In this document: piece after piece, positions 35,185-42,643 of the stretch
Numbering within the stretch: position 1 is the first letter of the stretch
Layout of the letters: each line of letters starts with the position of its first letter
DNA from: JACRLW01 sp050181465
Lineage (GTDB): Bacteria > Planctomycetota > UBA1135 > UBA2386
DNA length: 62,470 nt
Assembly (NCBI GenBank): GCA_050181465.1
Contig: JBFXDD010000028.1
Span: forward strand, 1-62,470
Direction: 5' to 3'
Made by a program: the position numbers and the translations under genes
The notes under the pieces: generated by a model
The model's input: the letters and a program-made list of their open reading frames with translations, nothing else
Databases searched by the model: none
Told to the model about the DNA's origin: nothing

Positions 35185-36623
35185 TCTGTCTCTCCTCTCT
35201 GTTCGTCGTCGCGTTGCTGACGACGCAAGAACCAACCGAACCAGTGCGCATCGTCGGGGTCGACAAACCGGCCGACGTCGTGCTCGAGGCCGGTGGATTG
35301 TTGGCGCGAGGCCAGAATCTCTTCGTCTGCACGAGGCGTGGCGAGATCTGGCGAATCCAAGACGCCTACGGCGCCGCTCCGAAGTTCAACCTGTTCGCGG
35401 AAGGACTCTCGGAGCCGCTCGGACTGCACGAGACCGACGATCCGCGCGCGTTCTTGGTAGCGCAGCGCGGCGAGTTGTCGCGGGCCTGGGATGACGACGG
35501 CGACGGTCGCATGGATCGACTCGAGACCATCGCGTCGGGCTGGCCCCTGTCGGGCAACTACCACGAGTACTGCTTCGGACCGGCGCGCGCCGCCGACGGC
35601 TCGCTGTGGCTGACTCTGAACAAGCCCTTCGGCGACGAGCCCTTCGGTCGCGCGGATTGGCGAGGGTTCGCGATCCGCGTGCTCGCGGATGGTCGCTACG
35701 AACCGGTGTGCGCGGGCCTTCGCTCTCCGGCAGGTGTGGCGACTTCACCGTGGGGTGAGGTCTTCTATTCCGACAACCAGGGCGAATGGTGTCCAACGAG
35801 CAAGTTCTCGTTGCTCGAGGTGGGCGGGTTCTACGGACACCCGCACGGCACGGAGTCGTGCGAGAAGCCCGAGAGCAAGGTCGCGCCGCTCGGCAAGATC
35901 GAGAGCGGACTCACGGAGGAGGAGTTCGCTCGTCGGCACCCGACCTATCGCCTGCCCGCGGTCTGGATCCCGTACGACCGACTCGGTCGCTCTCCGTCCG
36001 GGTTCGTCTGGGACGACACCGGACGCTTCGGGCCCTATCGCGGCTCGGTGTTCATGGGTGATCAGTACTCCTGCGAGGTCATGCGGCTGACGCTGGAGAA
36101 GGTCGACGGCCGCTGGCAGGGTGCGTGCTACCCATTCGTGAAGGGGCTGGCGAGCGGGATCACCCGAGTGGCTTGGGGTACCGACGGCAGCTTGTGGTGC
36201 GGCTTGACCGACCGCGGTTGGACGGCGACCGGCACCGCGCGCGACGGCGTGCAGCGGATCGTGTGGACGGGCCCGGCGGTGTTCGACCTGCTCGAGGTGC
36301 GTGCGGCTCCCGGCGGCTTCGTGATGCGATTCTCGGAGCCGGTCGATCCGGCGAGCCTCGCGACGGAGTCCCTCGCGGTGTCGCGCTGGCAGTATCGCCA
36401 CCACAGCGACTACGGCTGTCGCGAGATGGACGGCACGGAGTTGACGGTGACGGCGTTGACGGCGGGCGCGCAGCCGAACGAGGTGGTCGCCACGATCGAT
36501 GGTCTTCGCGCCACCTGGGTGCATCGTCTGAAGCTGAGCGGAGTCCGCAGTGCCAAGGGGGGAGCGGCGCCTTGGCATGACGAGGCGTTCTACACCCTGA
36601 ATGCGCTGGCGCGGTCGCGCTGA
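35178..36623 (+). CDS. Secreted sorbosone dehydrogenase-type beta-propeller
   Basis: 481 aa with a short signal peptide (MVICLSSLFVVALLTTQE). The propeller shows LVAQRGELSRAWDDDGDGRMDRLETIASGWPLSGNYHEY-type planctomycete features, then SPAGVATSPWGEVFYSDNQG, VGGFYGHPHG, WIPYDRLGRSPSGFVWDD and GSVFMGDQYSCEVMR. A C-terminal Ig-like stretch (FVMRFSEPVDPASLATESL) follows. Relatives oxidise sugars or related compounds, sometimes without bound PQQ. Its ATG lies seven bases before the end of the pentahaem cytochrome gene, so the pair is translationally coupled; dehydrogenase and cytochrome are a natural donor-acceptor couple. Confidence 0.82.
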   Translation: MVICLSSLFVVALLTTQEPTEPVRIVGVDKPADVVLEAGGLLARGQNLFVCTRRGEIWRIQDAYGAAPKFNLFAEGLSEPLGLHETDDPRAFLVAQRGELSRAWDDDGDGRMDRLETIASGWPLSGNYHEYCFGPARAADGSLWLTLNKPFGDEPFGRADWRGFAIRVLADGRYEPVCAGLRSPAGVATSPWGEVFYSDNQGEWCPTSKFSLLEVGGFYGHPHGTESCEKPESKVAPLGKIESGLTEEEFARRHPTYRLPAVWIPYDRLGRSPSGFVWDDTGRFGPYRGSVFMGDQYSCEVMRLTLEKVDGRWQGACYPFVKGLASGITRVAWGTDGSLWCGLTDRGWTATGTARDGVQRIVWTGPAVFDLLEVRAAPGGFVMRFSEPVDPASLATESLAVSRWQYRHHSDYGCREMDGTELTVTALTAGAQPNEVVATIDGLRATWVHRLKLSGVRSAKGGAAPWHDEAFYTLNALARSR

Positions 36624-36682
36624 GCCGCGGGTGGGAGCGAGGATCGGGCCAGATGTCCCGGTTACCTCCCGACCGGCACGAG

Positions 36683-36866
36683 ATAGCCCGGACTATTCGT
36701 GAACGTCGTCGCGAGATCGCCGCAGGTCGATGTCCGGCAAGGAGCTACGACGGTCGACGACCGAAGCGTAGCTGTAGCTACGCTGCCAGGGAGGAGCCGT
36801 CGTAGCGACGCCGCCGGGCGCGACTTGTGGCGATCGCAGCAGACGTTCACGAATAGTTCGGGCTTG
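36683..36866 (-). mobile_element. 184-bp palindromic MITE-like element, copy D
   Basis: Begins ATAGCCCGGACTATTCGTGA and ends TTCACGAATAGTTCGGGCTT. The central part is in the opposite orientation to the copy at 41996 (GCAAGGAGCTACGACGGTCG comes before AGCGTAGCTGTAGCTACGCT). The inner hairpin GTAGC/GCTAC is intact. The flanking CTAGs have decayed to ATAG and GCTT. Confidence 0.8.
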
Positions 36867-36932
36867 AGGTCGCGTCGCCTGCCGTCGATCTGCCCCGATC
36901 TCGCGACGACGTTCACGAATACTCCGGGCTAG
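36867..36932 (+). repeat. Right-half fragment of the palindromic element
   Basis: CCCGATCTCGCGACGACGTTCACGAATACTCCGGGCTAG is the right end of another copy, abutting copy D. Its CTAG (36929-36932) is only 13 bases from the ATG at 36946, so it forms the leader, and perhaps the promoter, of the vWA gene. Confidence 0.7.
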
Positions 36933-36945
36933 CATTCCCGACCCG

Positions 36946-38601
36946 ATGCGTCCCTCCTCCCGATCGATCGTTCGCGGCGCGTTGACGACCGCTCTCTTGG
37001 GTTCGCTGATTCCGGCCCAAGCCGACGAATGGCGAAAGCATCTCGCCGCCTACAACGAGTGGATGCAGCGACCGGCGCTGCACAAGCGCACGATCGCGCG
37101 CGAGAAGCTTGCTGCCACCGGTGATCCGCGCGCGCTCGAGCTGCTCATCAAGTCGTACGCGAAGCCGGAGGAGCCGATCGAACAGAATCGCTACCTGATC
37201 GCGAGCATCGCGGTGAACGCGTTCCGGCGTGCCGCCGATCCCGCAGTCTTCGAGTCCTGGCGGAAGAAGCACGCCAAGCCCGAAGACGCCTGGATGTGGT
37301 TCCTCACCCTGGAGCCCTTCGCGCGCGATCTGTTCGACGTGATGGGCAAACAGGTCCTTGGCAAGGGCAACGCCTTTCTCCGCGCCGTGGCACTCGAAGC
37401 CTTCGCGCACGCGGCAGCGAAGGGCTACGAGCCCGAGAACCTCGCGATGTTGTGCCTCGAGATCTTGGATGCGTTGCCGAAGTCCGGTGTCGACCGTGCG
37501 CTGTTGACCGAGGGTGTGGCGCACGTCTTGTTGGCGGTGCGCCGTCAGGTGCGTGGCGAGACCTGGAAGCCGGTCGCCGAGGCGCTCATCCGCCAGTTCG
37601 ACGAGCCGGCGACCGAGCAGCGCACCAAGGTGGTGCTGTCGCGCTACTTCAGCAAGATCTTCAACGTCAACAACCTCGGCTACGAGTCGCATTGGTGGCG
37701 CAACGAGCTGGAGCGCGCCAACGCCGGGACGAAGCCGAAGGGCGGCACGACCACGTCGGTTCCGTTCTACGCGATCCGCACGGTCGGCTTCCGGTTCGTC
37801 TATGTGATCGATGCGTCCGACTCGATGTGCCGCCGGGTCTCCGATCGCGAGAAGCGCGACATCGGCCCCACGACCGGGAAGCAGCCCAAGAAGGACGACG
37901 GCAACGATGGGGGCTTCGTGCCGAAGGAGAACGAGCTGGATTGGAATCGGATCATCACGCGATTCGACGTCGGCCGTGAGTTCGTGCGCCAGTCCCTCCT
38001 GAGCTTGCAGCCCGAGCACTCGTTCGCCGTCGTGCTGTTCGGCGATGAGGCGCAGACCCTGAAGGCCACGCCGAAGCTCATTCCGGCGACACCGCAGAAC
38101 GTGCGGGCAGCGGTCGCCGAACTCGAGGGCATGGAGCAGGGTCCGCCGAAGCAGGATCGACCGGACGGCGTGCTGCTGGGACGCACGAACCTCCATGCGG
38201 GTCTCGCGCGCGCGTTCGAGATCACCACTGCGGGTCTCACCAAGCGCGAGGAGTACGTCGATCCAAAGGCGATGACGGAAGGATGCGACTCGATCTTCCT
38301 GCTCTCCGACGGTGCGCCCTCATGGGACAACTGGCCGGCGGAGGATGCGCGCGATCCCGAGGATCAAGCGGGCGATCCCGAGACGGGCGTGCAGTACGCC
38401 AACGTGCCGCGCTTGATCTTCCAAGGGCCTTATGCGCGGCCGCCGCACGACTATCTTGCTCAGGACATCCAGCGCATGAATCTGTTCCGCAAGGCCGAGA
38501 TTCACTGCGTGGGCATCGGGGAAGCCAATCACCACCTGCTCGAGCGGATCGCGCAGGTGGGCAAAGGCACCGCGCTCAAGATCGAGGGCGAGAAGAAGTA
38601 G
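36946..38601 (+). CDS. Exported HEAT-vWA domain protein
   Basis: 551 aa with a signal peptide (SIVRGALTTALLGSLIPAQA). Residues about 25-250 are helical, HEAT/ARM-like (KLAATGDPRALELLIKSYAK, ALEAFAHAAAKGYEPENL). Residues about 270-551 are a von Willebrand factor A domain: FVYVIDASDSMCRRVSDREK carries the MIDAS DxSxS motif, followed by HSFAVVLFGDEAQTL, a conserved GRTNLHAGLARAFE (MIDAS Thr) and SIFLLSDGAPSWDNW. An acidic/basic insertion of about 35 residues (TGKQPKKDDGNDGGF) separates the first strand from the first helix. Planctomycetes carry many such proteins; they bind protein ligands through Mg2+. Its end overlaps the convergent pseudouridine synthase gene by 26 bases. Confidence 0.78.
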   Translation: MRPSSRSIVRGALTTALLGSLIPAQADEWRKHLAAYNEWMQRPALHKRTIAREKLAATGDPRALELLIKSYAKPEEPIEQNRYLIASIAVNAFRRAADPAVFESWRKKHAKPEDAWMWFLTLEPFARDLFDVMGKQVLGKGNAFLRAVALEAFAHAAAKGYEPENLAMLCLEILDALPKSGVDRALLTEGVAHVLLAVRRQVRGETWKPVAEALIRQFDEPATEQRTKVVLSRYFSKIFNVNNLGYESHWWRNELERANAGTKPKGGTTTSVPFYAIRTVGFRFVYVIDASDSMCRRVSDREKRDIGPTTGKQPKKDDGNDGGFVPKENELDWNRIITRFDVGREFVRQSLLSLQPEHSFAVVLFGDEAQTLKATPKLIPATPQNVRAAVAELEGMEQGPPKQDRPDGVLLGRTNLHAGLARAFEITTAGLTKREEYVDPKAMTEGCDSIFLLSDGAPSWDNWPAEDARDPEDQAGDPETGVQYANVPRLIFQGPYARPPHDYLAQDIQRMNLFRKAEIHCVGIGEANHHLLERIAQVGKGTALKIEGEKK

Positions 38602-39316
38602 TCTCGCGGCGTCGTGCGACCGCGGCACGCAACGCGGCTTCCTCTTGCGAGTCGAGCGGCCGAATCGTTCCTTCTGCTTGGGAGCCGAGCGTGATCGGCC
38701 CGATGGCGATGCGGTGCAACTCGCGCACGGCATAGCCGCGCTCGCCGCACATTCGCCGAATCTGGCGGTTGCGGCCCTCGTGCAACACGAACTCGACGAG
38801 CGTCGGATCCTCGGCGTCGATCGTGACACCCACCGGCGCGAGCCGTTCCTCGCCGGGCAGAGTCATCCCACGGCGGTATTCGGCGATGGTCGGTTCGTCG
38901 AGCGGGCGGTCGAGGCGCACACGGTAGATCTTGGCGCAGCTCCCGGGGGCGGTGACGGCATCCGCGAGCCGTGAGTCGTTGGTGAACAGCAAGAGCCCGG
39001 AACTCTCGAAGTCGAGGCGGCCGACCGCGGCGAGGTACGGCAGCTCGGGCGGCAGGAGATCGAAGACGGTGCGTCGGCCGAGTTCATCGGCGCGCGTCGT
39101 CACGACTCCGACCGGCTTGTGCATCGCGAAGATCGCGGCGGCCTGCTTGCGCACGGCCTGGCCGTCGACCTCGATGCGGGCGCGATCCGGATTCACGGCC
39201 GCGAGAGGATCGCGCGCGGGTTGTCCGTTGACCCGCACGCGATCGTCGGCGATGAGGCGGCGCGCTTCGCCGCGCGAGGCGACCCCGAGTTTGCTCAGAG
39301 CGCGCTCGAGAGACAC
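38576..39316 (-). CDS. RsuA/RluB-family pseudouridine synthase
   Basis: 246 aa from a GTG at 39316, which starts right at the S4 domain (SLERALSKLGVASRGEARRL, VRVNGQPARDP). The catalytic domain follows: FAMHKPVGVVTTRADELGRR, the active-site VGRLDFESSGLLLFTND (catalytic Asp), KIYRVRLDRPLDE and LHEGRNRQIRRMCGERGYAV. The enzyme modifies a uridine in 16S or 23S rRNA; RluB/RsuA cannot be separated by eye. Twenty bases separate it from the stop of the POT transporter gene upstream. It overlaps the vWA gene tail to tail. Confidence 0.88.
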   Translation of the reverse strand: MSLERALSKLGVASRGEARRLIADDRVRVNGQPARDPLAAVNPDRARIEVDGQAVRKQAAAIFAMHKPVGVVTTRADELGRRTVFDLLPPELPYLAAVGRLDFESSGLLLFTNDSRLADAVTAPGSCAKIYRVRLDRPLDEPTIAEYRRGMTLPGEERLAPVGVTIDAEDPTLVEFVLHEGRNRQIRRMCGERGYAVRELHRIAIGPITLGSQAEGTIRPLDSQEEAALRAAVARRRETTSSRPRS

Positions 39317-39336
39317 GGTGCCGCGCGGGAAGCGCT

Positions 39337-41268
39337 TCAGGCCTGATACTCCTTCATCGTGCGCTCGAGCTTGCCGAGCTGCGTGAGGAGATAGACCGCG
39401 ACGAGCAGTGCTGCTCCGGTCAACACCAGGAAGAAGGTGCTGGGTGCCAAGTCGTTCTGGATCTCGCCGAAGAAGCCCGAGAGCTTGTTGCCGAAGGCCG
39501 TGGCGCAGAACCAGCCGCCCATCATCATGCCCACGAGCCGCTTCGGTGCGAGCTTGGTGACGAGCGAGAGTCCCATGGGCGACAGGCACAGTTCGCCGAT
39601 GGTGATCACGGCAAAGGTGCCGACCAACCACATGCCGGCGACCTTCGTGCTCGCACTCTCATAGGCGAAACCGGCGATCGCCATCACACCCATCGACGCG
39701 GCGGTCAGCAGCATCCCGTAGAGCAGCTTGCGCGGCGTCGAGATCGCCGCGCCCTTGCGGCTGCGCGCGGCGAAGAACGCCACGACCAGCGGCGTGAAGA
39801 GAATCACGAAGATCGGATTCCAGGACTGGTAGACGACGGAGTCGACGACCGTGAGGACTTCGCCGACCGGCAGTCGCGCTGTCGAGGCCTTCTTGTAGAC
39901 CTTGTCCTTGTCCGCCTGGGTCAGGAGGAAGAGAGGAGTCGTCTTTTCCTCGGCCTTGCGCAGAAAGACGACCTTCGAAGTAGGCTGCGCGCCGTCGGCA
40001 AGCCTGATCTTGACGGCCGTCTTTCCATCCACGGTCTTGCTCTCGATGCTGACCGCGGAGTCCGGATAGATCTCCGAGGCGAAGGGCTTCCACTTGTCGT
40101 CGGCCGCGGTGGTCTCGGTCCCCGCGGGGCGATCGCGATCCCAGAGCGTGACCACCTCGAGTCCGGCGATCTGGCGAATCTCGCCGAGCATGGTCTGCGT
40201 GATGCGCTTGGTGCCGTAGGCCTTGGCCTTCACGTCGTCGACCACCTCGAGCGCGATCTCGGGAGGACGCGGCACCTCGGGCGCAGCATTCTCGAAATAG
40301 GAGGGCAGGGCGGTCTGCGTCCAGATCGCCGGAACCATCGCCACCTGTCGATCGGTGTTGTCCTTGGCCCACACCGTCAGCGCCGAGCTGTTGAGGTGCA
40401 GGACCATGAAGAAGGTCCCGCCGGCGACGAACACCGGAATCAACGCTGCGAGGCCTGCGCTCTCCTTCGGCGCGACCGTCTTCGGCAAGCGGACGAAGTA
40501 GAAGATCACCGGCAGCATGCCGACCAGGAAGCCGAACATGGAGTCCGTGACCGGCGAGTCCTTGTCGAGGATGCTGTCGTGCAGGAAGTAGGCCGCGCCG
40601 CCCAGCACGAGTGCCGGCAGGAGGATCATGCCGAAGACCTGGCTGGCCGGTGTGTCTTCCGCGGTTCGTTCCGGCGGCCGGTCGGCGCGTTCCAAGGTCT
40701 TCCAGTTCGCGACGAGCACCACGAGACCGATGCCGATGCCGATCGCGGCCGCCCAGAAGGTCCAGCTCCAGGAGATGTAGTTGCGCAGCGGCGCGGCGGC
40801 GAGGTTCGCGGTGGCAGCGCCGACGTTGATCCCCATGTAGAAGAGATTGAATCCCGTATCGCGATTGGGGTCGCCCTTCTCGTAGAGGTTGCCGACCATC
40901 GCCGAGATGTTCGGCTTGAAGAGGCCGTTGCCGAGGCAGAGGAAGATCAGCCCGGCGTAGAAGAAGCTCATGCCCTTGATGCCGAGCAGCACCAGGCCGG
41001 TCGCGAACAGCAGCCCCCCGATGAACACCGAGCGGCGGTAGCCGAGCAGTCGATCGGCGATCATGCCGCCCAGGAAGGGCGTGAAGTACACGAAGGCGAG
41101 GTAGGTGCCGTTGATGCTGTTCGCGGCATCGCGGGTCAGGCCGAGTCCGCCGCTCTCGACGTCACTCGCGTAGAGCACGAGCACGCCGACGAGCAGATAG
41201 AAACTCAGCCGTTCCCACATCTCGGTGAAGAACAGCGGGGCCAGCCCCTTGGGATGCTTCGCAAACAC
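39337..41268 (-). CDS. POT-family peptide/H+ symporter with a large extra domain
   Basis: 643 aa, longer than the usual 460-600. The N-terminal half is typical: FFTEMWERLSFYLLVGVLVLY holds the ExxER-like motif, then GGMIADRLLGYRRSVFIGGL, GNGLFKPNISAMVGNLY and NLFYMGINVGAATANLAA (PTR2 signature). After the middle helices a soluble insertion of about 180 residues (about 300-480: DRQVAMVPAIWTQTALPSYF to LPVGEVLTVVDSV) separates them from the last helices, which include QSWNPIFVILFTPLVVAFFA and LCLSPMGLSLVTKLAPKRLV. The family imports di- and tripeptides with protons. The insertion falls between two helices at the place where eukaryotic PepT proteins have their extracellular domain. Confidence 0.88.
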   Translation of the reverse strand: MFAKHPKGLAPLFFTEMWERLSFYLLVGVLVLYASDVESGGLGLTRDAANSINGTYLAFVYFTPFLGGMIADRLLGYRRSVFIGGLLFATGLVLLGIKGMSFFYAGLIFLCLGNGLFKPNISAMVGNLYEKGDPNRDTGFNLFYMGINVGAATANLAAAPLRNYISWSWTFWAAAIGIGIGLVVLVANWKTLERADRPPERTAEDTPASQVFGMILLPALVLGGAAYFLHDSILDKDSPVTDSMFGFLVGMLPVIFYFVRLPKTVAPKESAGLAALIPVFVAGGTFFMVLHLNSSALTVWAKDNTDRQVAMVPAIWTQTALPSYFENAAPEVPRPPEIALEVVDDVKAKAYGTKRITQTMLGEIRQIAGLEVVTLWDRDRPAGTETTAADDKWKPFASEIYPDSAVSIESKTVDGKTAVKIRLADGAQPTSKVVFLRKAEEKTTPLFLLTQADKDKVYKKASTARLPVGEVLTVVDSVVYQSWNPIFVILFTPLVVAFFAARSRKGAAISTPRKLLYGMLLTAASMGVMAIAGFAYESASTKVAGMWLVGTFAVITIGELCLSPMGLSLVTKLAPKRLVGMMMGGWFCATAFGNKLSGFFGEIQNDLAPSTFFLVLTGAALLVAVYLLTQLGKLERTMKEYQA

Positions 41269-41995
41269 GAGGTTCCTCGACGTTTCGATTCAGTGGCAGA
41301 GTGAGCGCGCCTCAGCGCGTGCCCGGACCGGCCCGGGGGGTTGGGGAGGGTAGCGCATGGGGCGGACCGGCGCTTGTGTCGAGCTCCAGTGGTGACCACG
41401 ATCAGGGAAGACTCGCCTTCCTGACGAACCAACCCGCCTCTGAGGTGCGTCAACGAAATGGCGGGTCGTGGCGATCGCCCCAAGAGCGTTGTCGCTACCA
41501 GACTGCGGTCGCGTCGCATGCCGATGGCGCGATTGTCGGACACGTCATTCACGGCGGTCCTCAGCGAACTCCGCACGCCGTTGTTCGGCACCCGGCAGCG
41601 ATCGAATGCGAACTCGATCACTTTGCAGTGGGAACACAAGCGTGACCGCGGCACTTGTCACGCGGCTACCACTCTGGGTGGGAGACGGATAGTCCCTGCT
41701 CGGTCTCTACGAACGGCCGTACGCTGCCTGACGCCCTCACACCGAAGGTCACATCGACCAGGGCAGCGAGCCCGACTTGTTCGGCGGACACGGGGTCTGT
41801 GTGGCACCAAGTGCGTGCAGAGCCCGGCGCGTCTTGCACCGGAGCGGCCGCAGACAGTCTGGTTATGGCGACGCGTGGAGCTGCCGGGATCGGCATGGCG
41901 AACCTGGCGGAGAGACCCGCCGGCGGTCGTCCAGGAGATCCGCCCTGTCCGCACTCCCGTGGCGTGAGTGCTGCCACCGTCGGGCACCCATTTCC
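41269..41995. other. Stretch of 727 bases without a supported gene
   Basis: Upstream of the POT gene. Several frames are open for 100-170 codons on both strands, but their residues are Arg/Ser/Pro heavy without motifs, signal peptides or convincing ribosome sites, and codon third positions are not GC biased as in the neighbours. I found no tRNA or rRNA here. It could hold a decayed insertion or an unrecognised RNA. Confidence 0.5.
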
Positions 41996-42179
41996 CTAGC
42001 CCGGATTATTCGTGAACGTCTGCTGCGATCGCCACAAGTCGCGCCCGGCGGCGTCGCTACGACGGCTCCTCCCTGGCAGCGTAGCTACGGCTACGCTTCG
42101 GTCGTCGACCGTCGTAGCTCCTTGCCGGGCATCGACCTGTGTCGATCTCGCGACGACGTTCACGAATAATCCGGGCTAG
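41996..42179 (+). mobile_element. 184-bp palindromic MITE-like element, copy E (best preserved)
   Basis: Begins CTAGCCCGGATTATTCGTGA and ends with its exact reverse complement; the first 25 bases pair perfectly with the last 25. Inside, GCCCGGC, CTACGACGG and GCGTAGC on the left pair with the same blocks on the right, closing on a TACG loop at about 42084. The whole element can therefore fold into one long hairpin. CTAG at both tips fits a 4-bp target such as IS5-family elements use. No transposase of that type lies in the window. Confidence 0.88.
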
Positions 42180-42413
42180 CCCTGCGGCGCCTGGCGCGGC
42201 CGCTCCGGGCAACCCGAATCGAGCGTGTGTCCTGTGTCAAAACGGTGACGAGGGGCGAGAAAGTCGGAGACCGGCCGGGCGTTCGGACTAGGCAGGGCGT
42301 TCCGCGCGCGGCTCGGCCTGGCAGCAGGTTCGGCGGCGCGGGGCACGCCCTCCACCCGCCCCGCAAGGGGGCCACTCCCTGACCCAGGGCCGCCTGCCCT
42401 GCCCCACTCCGCC

Positions 42414-42632
42414 ATGACCTCCGAACTTCAGAACGAGCGTTCGCCGCAACCGCGGCTGACGTCCCTGATCGACTGCGCATGGATCGCCATGCGAGCCGGT
42501 CGACCCGCCGACGCCCGAGCGCTCCTCGACCGGGCGTCGTCTCAATTCTGGGCCGCCCACGGCGGCGGCCAGCCGGCCCACCGGCATCGTCCGCGGCCAG
42601 ACCTCAGCGGTGCCGCTTTCGGGCGAAACTGA
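42414..42632 (+). CDS. Possible small protein with a helical core
   Basis: 72 codons from ATG 42414. The middle SLIDCAWIAMRAGRPADARA followed by LLDRASSQFW reads like one TPR-type helix pair, but the ends are low complexity and His/Pro/Arg rich. It converges on the kinase gene, twelve bases away. The 234 bases before it, after the palindromic element, hold no gene I can support. Weak call. Confidence 0.25.
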   Translation: MTSELQNERSPQPRLTSLIDCAWIAMRAGRPADARALLDRASSQFWAAHGGGQPAHRHRPRPDLSGAAFGRN

Positions 42633-42643
42633 GTCCCAGTCGA

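Noticed and set aside
32689..35235. 848-codon minus-strand frame opposite the pentahaem cytochrome
   Set aside because: The plus strand carries five haem sites and a signal peptide; the minus frame shows no protein-like pattern.
41458..41967. 169-codon open frame upstream of a palindromic element
   Set aside because: No start signal, no motif, unusual residue mix and no GC bias in third positions compared with neighbours.
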